A stretch of 57,762 bases of DNA from Bacteroidales bacterium (GTDB lineage Bacteria > Bacteroidota > Bacteroidia > Bacteroidales > UBA932), in assembly GCA_017438975.1 (NCBI GenBank), contig JAFRUH010000013.1:1-57762 (forward strand), read 5' to 3'. Of the stretch, positions 1 to 7,717 are shown one piece after another. Every line of letters begins with the position of its first letter. Position 1 is the stretch's first letter. The notes beneath the pieces were generated by a model. The model had not been told where the DNA came from. It saw only the letters and a list, made by a program, of their open reading frames with translations, and searched no databases. A program made the translations under genes and the position numbers.

Positions 1-303
1 ACGTATTTTCCTTTATGCATGTGCCATTCTACGTTAGTCTGGCAAAGATAAATTCAAATCGGCGCGCCTCAAAAACCTTTGTAATTACCTAACTTTCAAT
101 GTTTTCAAAGATCTTTTACGGATTTTTACCGGACACTAATGAGAAGGAATCTCTATAATATTTATCCGAATGAATAAGTACGGCAGGTGAGGAGAAAGAT
201 AAGGAAAATGAATAATTGAGAGGAAAGATGTGAATCCTGTGTTGTTTTCGCTAAATACAAGCACAACACGCAACGAAACCGGTTCCCAATGCATCTATAC
301 GGT
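1..303. other. Gene-free left edge
   Basis: AT-rich leader of about 300 bases before the first gene. I see no convincing coding frame, RNA gene or clear TAnnTTTG promoter box. A short imperfect palindrome (GAGAAGGAATCTC, about 141-154) lies near a GATAAATA sequence on the minus strand, but the match to the motif seen at 18350 and 41184 is too weak to call. The region probably holds the promoter and untranslated leader of the DUF4249 gene. Confidence 0.4.
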
Positions 304-1389
304 ATGAAACAGTTTTTCCGTTTGGTTCTTCTTTGTCTCCTGGCCATGTCCTGCGTGGAAACGATCGTCATGGATCCGAAGGAAGAGAAACCTTTTACAA
401 TTTTGTGTGTTCTGAATGATACAACCGATACGCAAATAATGAGACTATTTTATCCCGGAGGAGAGAATGATCCTGGAGCACCGGTCTCACCATCTGATGT
501 TCATAAAGCGGAATTATCTGATCGGTATCATCACTATCCTTTCTCTTACGTGGATGGGGATATTTGGGAAGTTAACCTCCCGATGCAGTATTCTACAGAA
601 TATCATCTGACAATTGAATTGACCGGAAGCCGGTTCATAGAAGCGAATACAACAACTCCTAATAAATGGGAGGTAAGCTATTCTCAAGAAGGTTTTGACA
701 ATGCTTTACACATTTTTAAGTATGCTCCAAATGATTTCATAGAGAGTGGTCCTGTAGTTTACTGGATTTCGCGATATCAAGTCCTCTCAAATGGAGATCG
801 CTATTACAGTGAATTCCTTGGTTCAATTATGGGCGGTACAACCGACTCTTTCAACAGGACCACTGTCTCAATGTCTGATGTCGAGAGTTTCTCGGAGAAT
901 CATCTTCGCAGCTCTGGTTTAGGAGAAGAAACCGGTCATTATTTCTTCGATTATATCCGTCTCTGTAAGTCAGAATCAGTCTCGTTGTACTGGAAATCAT
1001 TGCGTATTAATCAGTCGGGTACCAGATCAGATGATTCCGACGAGGGCTCTTTTTCATGGTTGTATCCATGGGTGATTGGAGATTACGACTGGAAAGATGC
1101 GACCTATTTGTTCTCGACAAAGGGAATAAGGCCGAAGATGTTCACAGAAATCCATTTCCCTTCGACAGAATATGATATGTTTTTAAAACGACTGTACAAA
1201 AAAGGGTTTGATAATATATCGGGAGATTTGATGCAGCAGATGTTCGACCGCGAGGGACTCTATTCCAACATTGAAGGCGGATTTGGGATTTTTGGTGCAG
1301 AATCCATTCGCACCATCCCCGTCTTTTATGGGACGTCGATTGTCCAGGAAGAAGACGGCAGTTACTATATGATTCCTGTGACGCAATGA
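304..1389 (+). CDS. DUF4249-family surface lipoprotein
   Basis: A 361-residue secreted lipoprotein. The N-terminus (MKQFFRLVLLCLLAMSC) is a signal peptide ending in a lipobox-like AMSC with Cys17 as the likely acylated residue. An ATG 15 bases upstream (289) is in frame but would add residues before the signal peptide, so 304 is preferred. The pattern after the Cys (short N-terminal strand, 'KPFTILCVLNDT', then a beta-rich body) fits DUF4249, a Bacteroidetes family normally encoded beside a TonB-dependent receptor. That receptor follows after 15 bases, so the two probably act together at the outer membrane, by analogy with SusD/SusC. The substrate is unknown. Its codons are more AT-rich than those of the genes downstream. 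Confidence 0.75.
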   Translation: MKQFFRLVLLCLLAMSCVETIVMDPKEEKPFTILCVLNDTTDTQIMRLFYPGGENDPGAPVSPSDVHKAELSDRYHHYPFSYVDGDIWEVNLPMQYSTEYHLTIELTGSRFIEANTTTPNKWEVSYSQEGFDNALHIFKYAPNDFIESGPVVYWISRYQVLSNGDRYYSEFLGSIMGGTTDSFNRTTVSMSDVESFSENHLRSSGLGEETGHYFFDYIRLCKSESVSLYWKSLRINQSGTRSDDSDEGSFSWLYPWVIGDYDWKDATYLFSTKGIRPKMFTEIHFPSTEYDMFLKRLYKKGFDNISGDLMQQMFDREGLYSNIEGGFGIFGAESIRTIPVFYGTSIVQEEDGSYYMIPVTQ

Positions 1390-1404
1390 GAGGTTATTGT
1401 TGTT

Positions 1405-3516
1405 ATGGTTCGTATCCACTTTTTCACGCTCCTTTTCTTTTCTGTCATGTCATTCATGATGACGGGTCAGGAGGTGACGTCCCTTCGTGATTCACTTCCG
1501 GCTGCCATTAAGGAGGACTACCGCTTCCGGCATGGTACTGGGACTCACCTCGTAAGTCCGTCTCAGATCCGCGCCGTCGTGTCCGCCTCGGGTGAGGCCG
1601 ATTATATTAAATACATTCAGACACTTCCTGGCGTCTCTTCCGGAGCGGACGGATCTTCTGCCATTTATGTTCGCGGCGGGAATCTCGGGAACAACGTTGT
1701 GACCCTGGACGGGGTTCCAATTTATGGTTCCAGTCATCTTCTTGGAATGATGTCGGTCCTGTCGAATGAGGTGGTCGGAGAAACGATGTTCCGGGTCGGA
1801 GGCTTCTCTTCCGACGAAGGGAACCTGACGGCATCCCATATCCGGTTATCTTCAGCGGAGGACTCCTGGAGCGTCTTCCGGGGCAGCGGAAGCGTGAGTA
1901 ACTTCATGCTGGGCGCTTCGGTTTCCGGTCCCCTCGTCAAGAATCGGGTCAGCCTTGTGGGGGCGGCCCGCTGGTCTCCGCTGGGAAAGGAGCTGCAGCT
2001 GTTCAATCGCTCTTTCGGAGGATTTACCGAGATGGGCGCCGGCATCTACGACGTGTATGGGAAGGTGTCCGCGAAGCTGTGGAAAGGGAGCCGGCTGGAC
2101 GGGAGCGTGTTCCGTAGCGACGATTCCTACCGGTTCACGGTGGACGGGAACACGGCGGATCGTTTCGGGTGGGGCAACCTGATCGGGATGGTCCGCTGGG
2201 AATGGAAATGGAGAGGACTGGAGGTGAAAGCCGGAGGTTATTGGAACCGGAAGAATACCCATCAGATCCAGGAGAAGGAGACCCGGGGAGCCATGAACAC
2301 GTTCATCCTCCGGGACAGTCTGGTCGAAAAGGGGTTCGACGGAAGCCTGCTGGTCCATTTGGCGAAGGGCCTTGCCGTCAGCGGTGGATATTCCTATCGA
2401 CAGGGTTCATTCAATCCTGGCTCGTTTACCAGCTATTCCGGGAATTACTATCGGGAGGCCCGCGTTTCACCGATGATAGACAATCGGGAAGAATCGACGA
2501 CAAGGACCTGGCACGTCCAGGGCGAATATGAACTTCCGGACCGGCTCTCTGCGCGGGTGGCGCTCCGGAGGAATGCCCATCAGGGGTTCGCGAATACCGA
2601 GCACAGCGCCATGCTGCGAATCCGGCTGATGAAGGGGCTGGCCATTGAGGGGACCTTTGACAACAGGTACCAGTACTATCATACGCTGGAAGGGATCCCG
2701 GTGGGATGGTCTCTGGACATGATCGTTCCGGCCGACAGCAAGCTGCCTCCCGAAAAGGCGCTGCAGTACTATGGCGGGATCGTTTCGGATCTCGGAGACC
2801 ATCATTTTACGCTCGGGGGATATTGGAAGGAGATGGACAATCTGGTGTATTTCCAGGAGGCGGCGGATGTGTTCAGCATGGACATTGCGGGATGGAAACA
2901 ATCCTCCCTTTACGGGTCGAGCCGGTCTCCGATCCAGGTCGGATCGGGCCTTTCGTATGGTCTTGAAACATCCTATGGCTATACGGGGAAGCGACTTTCC
3001 GTACGGGCTGCGTATACATGGTCAAAGACCGACCGGTATTTCCGGTATCTGAACGAAGGGAAGCGTTTCCCGGCCAAATTCGACCGGCCGCACATCTTCA
3101 ACCTGAGCGGAAGTTGGATCCTTACCCGGAGCGAACGAAAAGAGACGGGCCTGACGGTTTTCATAACCGTTCAGTCGGGCTGCAGCGAGACGGTTCCTGC
3201 CGCCCGGTTTTGGTTCCCGCTGTTTCCGAGCGGGGAAGAAGTAGATTTCGATTACTTTACGACGTTGAACAATTATCGGATGCCGACGTTCTTCCGGACG
3301 GATGCCGGCTGGTATATGAAAATACGCGGAGACCGGCTATCCCGGGAACTGCACCTCGGCATCTACAACTTGACGAATCGGCACAACCCTTTCATGATCA
3401 CGTATAACGCGGAGGAGCGGGTCTGGAAGCAGATTTCCCTTCTTCCGATCATGCCAAGCGTCAGTTACCGCATTCTTTTTCATGGGACAGGTATGTCGGC
3501 CGACAGAGGGAGATAA
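1405..3516 (+). CDS. TonB-dependent receptor, short form without N-terminal carboxypeptidase-like domain
   Basis: A 703-residue outer-membrane receptor. After a signal peptide (about residues 1-21) the protein goes almost directly into the plug domain: 'IKYIQTLPGVSSG', 'IYVRGG' and 'VVTLDGVPIYG' around residues 70-110 are classic plug motifs. The rest is an aromatic-rich beta-barrel ending near 'SVSYRILF', with a tail of about ten residues beyond the usual terminal aromatic. DUF4249-linked receptors often carry a CarboxypepD_reg-like domain before the plug; none is visible here. It is the second gene of a two-gene operon with the DUF4249 lipoprotein and presumably imports that protein's ligand using TonB energy. 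The ligand cannot be told. Confidence 0.85.
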   Translation: MVRIHFFTLLFFSVMSFMMTGQEVTSLRDSLPAAIKEDYRFRHGTGTHLVSPSQIRAVVSASGEADYIKYIQTLPGVSSGADGSSAIYVRGGNLGNNVVTLDGVPIYGSSHLLGMMSVLSNEVVGETMFRVGGFSSDEGNLTASHIRLSSAEDSWSVFRGSGSVSNFMLGASVSGPLVKNRVSLVGAARWSPLGKELQLFNRSFGGFTEMGAGIYDVYGKVSAKLWKGSRLDGSVFRSDDSYRFTVDGNTADRFGWGNLIGMVRWEWKWRGLEVKAGGYWNRKNTHQIQEKETRGAMNTFILRDSLVEKGFDGSLLVHLAKGLAVSGGYSYRQGSFNPGSFTSYSGNYYREARVSPMIDNREESTTRTWHVQGEYELPDRLSARVALRRNAHQGFANTEHSAMLRIRLMKGLAIEGTFDNRYQYYHTLEGIPVGWSLDMIVPADSKLPPEKALQYYGGIVSDLGDHHFTLGGYWKEMDNLVYFQEAADVFSMDIAGWKQSSLYGSSRSPIQVGSGLSYGLETSYGYTGKRLSVRAAYTWSKTDRYFRYLNEGKRFPAKFDRPHIFNLSGSWILTRSERKETGLTVFITVQSGCSETVPAARFWFPLFPSGEEVDFDYFTTLNNYRMPTFFRTDAGWYMKIRGDRLSRELHLGIYNLTNRHNPFMITYNAEERVWKQISLLPIMPSVSYRILFHGTGMSADRGR

Positions 3517-3523
3517 ATCGTTG

Positions 3524-3555
3524 TTTGCAAAAAATAAGGGAATGATATACTTTTG
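3524..3555 (+). promoter_or_regulatory. Bacteroidetes-type promoter (TTTG / TAnnTTTG)
   Basis: A TTTG (3524-3527) is followed after 20 bases by TACTTTTG (3548-3555), matching the Bacteroidetes sigma-factor -33/-7 consensus. It sits between the TonB receptor and the next gene. It makes an ATG at 3553 impossible as the start and supports a start at 3589 or 3598. Confidence 0.65.
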
Positions 3556-3597
3556 TACAGGTATGGTTTTTCAATTGATGTATCCTTCATGACTATT

Positions 3598-4098
3598 ATG
3601 AAAATCCGAAATTATCTAATCCGTTTTTTCATTGTATTTAGCATTGCAATGTCGTTTACGTTCCAAGTATTTGGAGCGGACCGACTTCGTGAAGTCTCTT
3701 TTTCCATGGGCCTGGGAGCTCCTTCAGGAGGTTCGGCGGTGCCATATATCTCAGCTTTGTACACATCGGGATTCAATCTGAACGAGTATATCGCTATAGG
3801 ATTGTCAACTGGTTTTGAATTGGGTTTGACGGCACAGCTCAGCCTGCGTTCCAGAATCCCGTTCTCGAGAGAAGCCAGAATGGGAGCTTATCTTTCTGCA
3901 AATGGCGGGGCAAGTTTCTTTTATGATGGAACTATACCTCTTGGATCCGTCTCTTTAGGGATCTTCAGAACAACTCGTTCAGGGAAAAGAATTCTTCTTG
4001 GCCCCTATCTTTCAAAATATTATACTGATACCGATGATTTATCAAACGGTAAAGCATGGGGAGGAAGTGTGGGGCTGAGAATTGGCTGGCAATTTTAA
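3598..4098 (+). CDS. Small outer-membrane beta-barrel-like protein, unknown function
   Basis: Predicted secreted protein of about 166 residues. MKIRNYLIRFFIVF... begins a typical signal peptide ending near 'QVFGA'; an ATG at 3589 would add three residues and cannot be excluded. The mature part alternates hydrophobic and polar residues, is rich in Gly and Tyr, and ends in Phe ('GLRIGWQF'), which is the usual C-terminal signature of outer-membrane barrels. Its own promoter lies at 3524-3555 and a terminator follows, so it is a single-gene unit. No family is recognised. Base composition is more AT-rich than its neighbours, as for the DUF4249 gene. Confidence 0.6.
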   Translation: MKIRNYLIRFFIVFSIAMSFTFQVFGADRLREVSFSMGLGAPSGGSAVPYISALYTSGFNLNEYIAIGLSTGFELGLTAQLSLRSRIPFSREARMGAYLSANGGASFFYDGTIPLGSVSLGIFRTTRSGKRILLGPYLSKYYTDTDDLSNGKAWGGSVGLRIGWQF

Positions 4099-4118
4099 AT
4101 ATCCCGGAGCATAGGTTT

Positions 4119-4155
4119 AGAGGTCGACTAAAAAGGGTCGGCCTCTGCTTTTTTT
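4119..4155 (+). terminator. Rho-independent terminator
   Basis: A 10-base stem with one G-T wobble (AGAGGTCGAC / GTCGGCCTCT) and a short A-rich loop is followed by GCTTTTTTT. It lies 20 bases after the stop of the small barrel gene. The following 4156-4365 holds no gene; it contains GC-rich near-repeats such as CGCTCACTACGTTCGCTC, which I cannot name. Confidence 0.8.
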
Positions 4156-4365
4156 GTGCGCCAGGTTTCGTAGCGGTCGGCAGCTTGCCTCTGAGAGGAC
4201 TCCGCTCACTACGTTCGCTCCGGCCCCTCCCATCACCATCTGGAGACAGGTACGAATTCAAAAGCTCGGCTAGCAATAGGGATTACAGGAGCTGTTCTTG
4301 AGACGGCGACCGGAGTCACCTATGCTGCCGGCCTCTCGCTTGCCCTTCGGTTCTGAGTCCCACGC

Positions 4366-5652
4366 TCAAGGGGCGGCCCCGGAGAGCAGATAGCGTTTGA
4401 AGGAGGAGAAGTCGCGGGGGAGTCCGACGGCCTGTTTCTCTCCCTGCATGAAGGCGGCAAGCCGGTCGGGGATGGAGACAGGTTTCCCGATGATCCCTTC
4501 GACGGTATCCTTGAATTTGGCCGGGTGGGCCGTTTCACAGAAAAACCCGGTCTCGCCCTCGCGCAGCCCCTCTTTCAAGGCCCGGTAGCCGCAGGCTCCA
4601 TGCGGATCCAGCAGATAACCGGTGCGGGCGAAACAGTCGCGGATGGTCCAGGCAATCTGCGCATCGGAATAGGATGCGCCGGAAATGTCCGCCCGGATCG
4701 CGTCGGGATCGTGCCCATACAGGTCCCAGATCCTGGCGAAATTGCTCGGATCCCCCACATCCATCGCGTTGGCGATGGTCTGGACGGAAGGACGGGGCCG
4801 GTATTCGCCCGTCTTCAGGAAATCCAGGAAAACGCAGTTGGCGTTGTTCGCCGCGATGAACCGCTTGACGGGAAGGCCCATCCGTTTCCCGAACAAGGCG
4901 GAGCACAGGTTCCCGAAATTGCCGCTGGGGACGCTGCAGACCACATTCCCGCGTCCGCCCAGCTGCGCACACGCCCAAAAATAATAGAAGGCCTGCGGCA
5001 GGAATCTCGCCACGTTGATGCTGTTGGCGGAGGTCAGGCGCATGGCCCCGTTCAATTCTTCGTCCATGAACGCGGCCTTCACCAGCGCCTGGCAATCATC
5101 AAAGGTCCCGTCAATTTCCAGGGCGGTGATGTTCCGCCCCAGCGTCGTGAACTGGCACTCCTGGATCGGGCTCACCTTCCCTTTGGGGTAGAGGACGGAG
5201 ACATGGATCCCCTCGACGCCCAGGAAGCCGTTCGCCACGGCGCTTCCCGTATCTCCGGAGGTCGCCACAAGGACATGGATCTCCTCCGTCCCGGCCGTGA
5301 AGTGCCGGAGCAGCCGCGCCATGAACCGGGCCCCGACGTCCTTGAACGCGAGGGTGGGTCCATGGAAGAGTTCCAGGGCATAGATCCCCGGCTCTACCTC
5401 GACGAGCGGGCAGTCGAAGGAAAGCGTTTCCTCCACGATCCGCCGCAGCTCCCCGGCGGGGATATCTTCCCCGAAGAAAGCGTCGGCGACGGCCATGGAT
5501 ACCTCCGTAAAGGACTTGCTCCGGAAGATTTCTTCCGGAACCGGAAGGATCCGCTCCGGCATATAGAGTCCGCGGTCTTCCGCAAGGCCCTTGACGACAG
5601 CCTTGCGGAGGGAGGCGAGCGGAGCGCGGCCGTTTGTGCTGTAGTATCTCAT
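4366..5652 (-). CDS. thrC: Threonine synthase
   Basis: A 428-residue PLP enzyme converting O-phosphohomoserine to threonine and phosphate in the cytoplasm. 'MRYYSTNGRAPLASLRKAV' is the typical opening of the family. 'FHGPTLAFKD' (Lys104) carries the PLP lysine, and 'TSGDTGSAVA' (131-140) is the phosphate-binding region. The frame stays open 18 codons upstream, but the start at 5652 matches the family N-terminus and overlaps the thrB stop as ATGA, showing translational coupling. Length is normal for bacterial ThrC. No aspartokinase/homoserine dehydrogenase gene is in the window. Confidence 0.95.
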   Translation of the reverse strand: MRYYSTNGRAPLASLRKAVVKGLAEDRGLYMPERILPVPEEIFRSKSFTEVSMAVADAFFGEDIPAGELRRIVEETLSFDCPLVEVEPGIYALELFHGPTLAFKDVGARFMARLLRHFTAGTEEIHVLVATSGDTGSAVANGFLGVEGIHVSVLYPKGKVSPIQECQFTTLGRNITALEIDGTFDDCQALVKAAFMDEELNGAMRLTSANSINVARFLPQAFYYFWACAQLGGRGNVVCSVPSGNFGNLCSALFGKRMGLPVKRFIAANNANCVFLDFLKTGEYRPRPSVQTIANAMDVGDPSNFARIWDLYGHDPDAIRADISGASYSDAQIAWTIRDCFARTGYLLDPHGACGYRALKEGLREGETGFFCETAHPAKFKDTVEGIIGKPVSIPDRLAAFMQGEKQAVGLPRDFSSFKRYLLSGAAP

Positions 5653-6575
5653 TGGGCAAGCAGCTTGGCGCCCTTGTTCGTGACTTTCACCACATAGACG
5701 TCGCAACCGATCCCGTGTGATGTAAAGTGTTCTTTCATAATTTCTTCCGCTCGCGTGGCAACCTCCCGCCTGTCGGAGATGGAGAATACGGAAGGTCCGG
5801 AGCCGGAGATATTCATCGCCATCGAGCCGGATGCGAGGATCTTCTCACGCAGCTGGTCGAATTCAGGGATGAACTGTTTCCGGTACGGTTCTGCCACGAA
5901 ATCTTTCATCGCCCGGCCGACCAGGCCGATATTGCCGGAATACAGGCCGGCGATCAGGCCGCCGACATTCCCCCACTGGCGGATGGCGTCGTGCATGGAC
6001 ACCGCCTTGGGAAGGATGCTTCGGGCGACCTTGGTCGAGACCACGATTTCCGGGTGGGAGACGGCGCAATAGAAATTGCCGGGGATGGGCAGCTGGATGA
6101 TGTCGAGGGGTTCATAGCCGCGGATCAGGATGATCCCTCCGAGCAGGGCGGGCGCCGCATTGTCCGCGTGGTAGCCGCCGCTGGCCAGGTTCTCTCCTTC
6201 CATGGCGCAGATAACCATCTCTTCGTCGGAGAGCGGGCAGTCGAACAGTTCGTTCATTCCGTAGGCCGCCGCTGCGCTGGACGCCGCGCTGGAACCGATG
6301 CCGGATCCCGGGTAGATTTTCTGGCAGATTACGACGTCGATGTGCCCGGAAAGCCCGGTCATCTCGAAGAACTTCCGGATGACGGGGGTGATGACATTCT
6401 CCTCGATATCCTCGGGGAGAGGAACGTCGGTCTTGTTGGTGATGGTGATGCCATCCCCTTCGGTGGCGGTCATTTCCAGGATGTCTCCCACTTCGTCCAG
6501 GGCGAGGCCCATGACATCAAATCCGCATCCCAGATTGGCGATGGATGCGGGCGCGAATACTCTAACCTTCTTCAT
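5649..6575 (-). CDS. thrB: Homoserine kinase
   Basis: A 308-residue GHMP-family kinase that phosphorylates homoserine, feeding ThrC encoded immediately downstream. 'VRVFAPASIANLGCGFDVMG' at the N-terminus and the glycine/serine-rich ATP loop 'PGSGIGSSAASS' (89-100) are diagnostic. The start at 6575 (MKKVRVF) is preferred over an in-frame ATG six codons earlier because family members begin this way. A TATATTTG -7 box lies about 43 bases upstream (6618-6625). It overlaps thrC by four bases. Confidence 0.95.
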   Translation of the reverse strand: MKKVRVFAPASIANLGCGFDVMGLALDEVGDILEMTATEGDGITITNKTDVPLPEDIEENVITPVIRKFFEMTGLSGHIDVVICQKIYPGSGIGSSAASSAAAAYGMNELFDCPLSDEEMVICAMEGENLASGGYHADNAAPALLGGIILIRGYEPLDIIQLPIPGNFYCAVSHPEIVVSTKVARSILPKAVSMHDAIRQWGNVGGLIAGLYSGNIGLVGRAMKDFVAEPYRKQFIPEFDQLREKILASGSMAMNISGSGPSVFSISDRREVATRAEEIMKEHFTSHGIGCDVYVVKVTNKGAKLLAQ

Positions 6576-6617
6576 ACGCTGAATACCCCTCAATTAAAAC
6601 TAACTAACCTTATACTG

Positions 6618-6625
6618 CAAATATA
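6618..6625 (-). promoter_or_regulatory. -7 box of the thrBC operon
   Basis: TATATTTG on the minus strand, about 43 bases before the thrB start, giving a leader of roughly 35-40 bases. It matches the TAnnTTTG consensus and no other candidate is closer. Confidence 0.55.
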
Positions 6626-6668
6626 GTCTTTTTTTGGCAAGATACGCTCTCCCCCTTCCTTTTCTTTC

Positions 6669-6816
6669 GGTTTCAGGGTATCCCCCCTGAAACCGCCGCT
6701 TCGCGGCCCCTCCCTGAGAGTTCCCCAAGAATCAGAGATTCCCGGGGTCCCCTCAGGGCCCCTCCCTCTTATAATGCCGAGGGTGGCATAGGTTGCAGGG
6801 GGGATACCCTGCAACC
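6669..6816. repeat. Palindromic intergenic element with paired, complementary hairpins
   Basis: Two hairpins bound a 148-base structured block. The left one (6669-6694) has arms GGTTTCAGGG/CCCTGAAACC and loop TATCCC. The right one (6791-6816) has arms GGTTGCAGGG/CCCTGCAACC and loop GGGATA. The loops are exact complements, so the 16-base cores (CAGGGTATCCCCCCTG and its complement) form inverted terminal repeats. Between them are further nested arms (CCCTGAG at 6712-6718 with CTCAGGG at 6752-6758; CCGCTTCGCGG around 6696-6706). This resembles a REP/BIME- or MITE-like element. It lies upstream of thrB in a 430-base gap (6576-7005) that otherwise holds only the thrB promoter and a terminator. Confidence 0.7.
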
Positions 6817-6875
6817 AAAAAAACAGGGAGGAATTGTCTGCCGGCTAACGAAGTAATAATCAGCATATTAAACAA

Positions 6876-6905
6876 TCAAGGGGCCAGAATTTTCAGACCC
6901 CTTGA
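6876..6905 (-). terminator. Probable terminator of the DUF1080 lipoprotein gene
   Basis: Eight-base arms TCAAGGGG / CCCCTTGA with a 14-base loop; on the minus strand the hairpin is followed by ATTGTTTAAT. It lies about 100 bases after the stop of the minus-strand gene that ends at 7006. The T-tract is weak. Confidence 0.45.
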
Positions 6906-7005
6906 TGTTGTTATCAATTGATATTCAGATGGTTGCGCGGCACGCGTCAGGCGGTCTTGCCGGAGACGGTCGCTCCGGAAGGAAGGAGCCGGTCGGGCGG
7001 GACCG

Positions 7006-7623
7006 TTATTTGAGGTAGATGTTGCGGAACTCGAGGGCGCCGCCTTCGCTCTGGAAGCCGATATAGCCTTCGGTGGCCTCCGCTACGGCTTCATTGACCA
7101 GGATGCCGTTGACCTTGCAGGTCAGGTGGCCGCCTTTGCAGGTGATTTCAGTCTTGTTCCACTCGCCGTCAGGCAGTTCCGGATCGGCCTCGCAGAGGGG
7201 CGCTGCCCGGTAGAAGGGACCTTCGATGCCCTCGAGAGGAATGGAACTGAACAGGAAACCGAAGTCCCTTTCCCTCATCTGGAGCTGGATGCCGTCAGGC
7301 CAGACCTTGTCCGGGTCCTGCAGGCGGTTGAAGATGCCGCTGTCGGCGCGGGGTCCGGCCCAGCGCCATTCGAGGAAGAGCGTGTAGTCTGCATATTTCT
7401 TCTCGGTCCGGATGTATCCGAACGGTTCTCCGGTGATGTGGAGAACGCCGTTCTGGACGCTGAATGTCGGCGGGGGTACGGGCATGTCGTCCGGGACGGC
7501 GGTGCTGTCCGCCTTGGTGATGCAGACCCAGCCGTCGAGGTCTTTTCCGTTGAACAATACTTCTTTCCGTCCGCAGCTGGCGAGGACGGCGATAAAGGCG
7601 ATGGCGAATAGGATTCGTTTCAT
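7006..7623 (-). CDS. DUF1080 (3-keto-disaccharide hydrolase domain) lipoprotein
   Basis: A 205-residue lipoprotein (MKRILFAIAFIAVLASC, Cys17) made almost entirely of one DUF1080 domain: 'LFNGKDLDGW' near the start, 'DYTLFLEWRWAG' and 'DSGIFNRLQDPDKVWPDGIQLQM' in the middle, and 'GYIGFQSEGGALEFRNIYLK' at the end, all typical of the family. Members act on 3-keto-glycosides made by oxidoreductases, cleaving the glycosidic bond by elimination or hydration. It is divergent from a GH95 fucosidase, with a possible -7 box TACCTTTA at 7646-7653. A second, larger DUF1080 protein is encoded at 41340-43757. Its exact substrate is unknown. Confidence 0.8.
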   Translation of the reverse strand: MKRILFAIAFIAVLASCGRKEVLFNGKDLDGWVCITKADSTAVPDDMPVPPPTFSVQNGVLHITGEPFGYIRTEKKYADYTLFLEWRWAGPRADSGIFNRLQDPDKVWPDGIQLQMRERDFGFLFSSIPLEGIEGPFYRAAPLCEADPELPDGEWNKTEITCKGGHLTCKVNGILVNEAVAEATEGYIGFQSEGGALEFRNIYLK

Positions 7624-7685
7624 GACAAGGGGTTTTTATTCCGGATAAAGGTAGGGATTTCCGTTCAGTTGTCCAAATAACTTCT

Positions 7686-7693
7686 TATATTTG
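7686..7693 (+). promoter_or_regulatory. -7 box of the GH95 gene
   Basis: TATATTTG on the plus strand, 24 bases before the ATG at 7718. It overlaps an upstream in-frame ATG (7691), which is therefore unlikely to be the start. Confidence 0.6.
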
Positions 7694-7717
7694 TCTGAAA
7701 CCAATCTTCCCCTTCCC

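Noticed and set aside
140-172. A third copy of the TGATAAATAATC-hairpin element on the minus strand
   Set aside because: Only GATAAATA and a loose ATTCCT match are shared; spacing and hairpin arms differ.
4056-4301. An 81-codon frame running through the terminator at 4119
   Set aside because: It includes the terminator stem and T-tract and resembles no protein.
4240-4330. Possible tRNA-like fragment on the minus strand (CTGTCTCCA end)
   Set aside because: No matching 5' acceptor arm, D-arm or anticodon stem can be drawn.
6590-6814. A 74-codon frame in the palindromic element
   Set aside because: It is the translation of inverted repeats; low complexity and no plausible protein.
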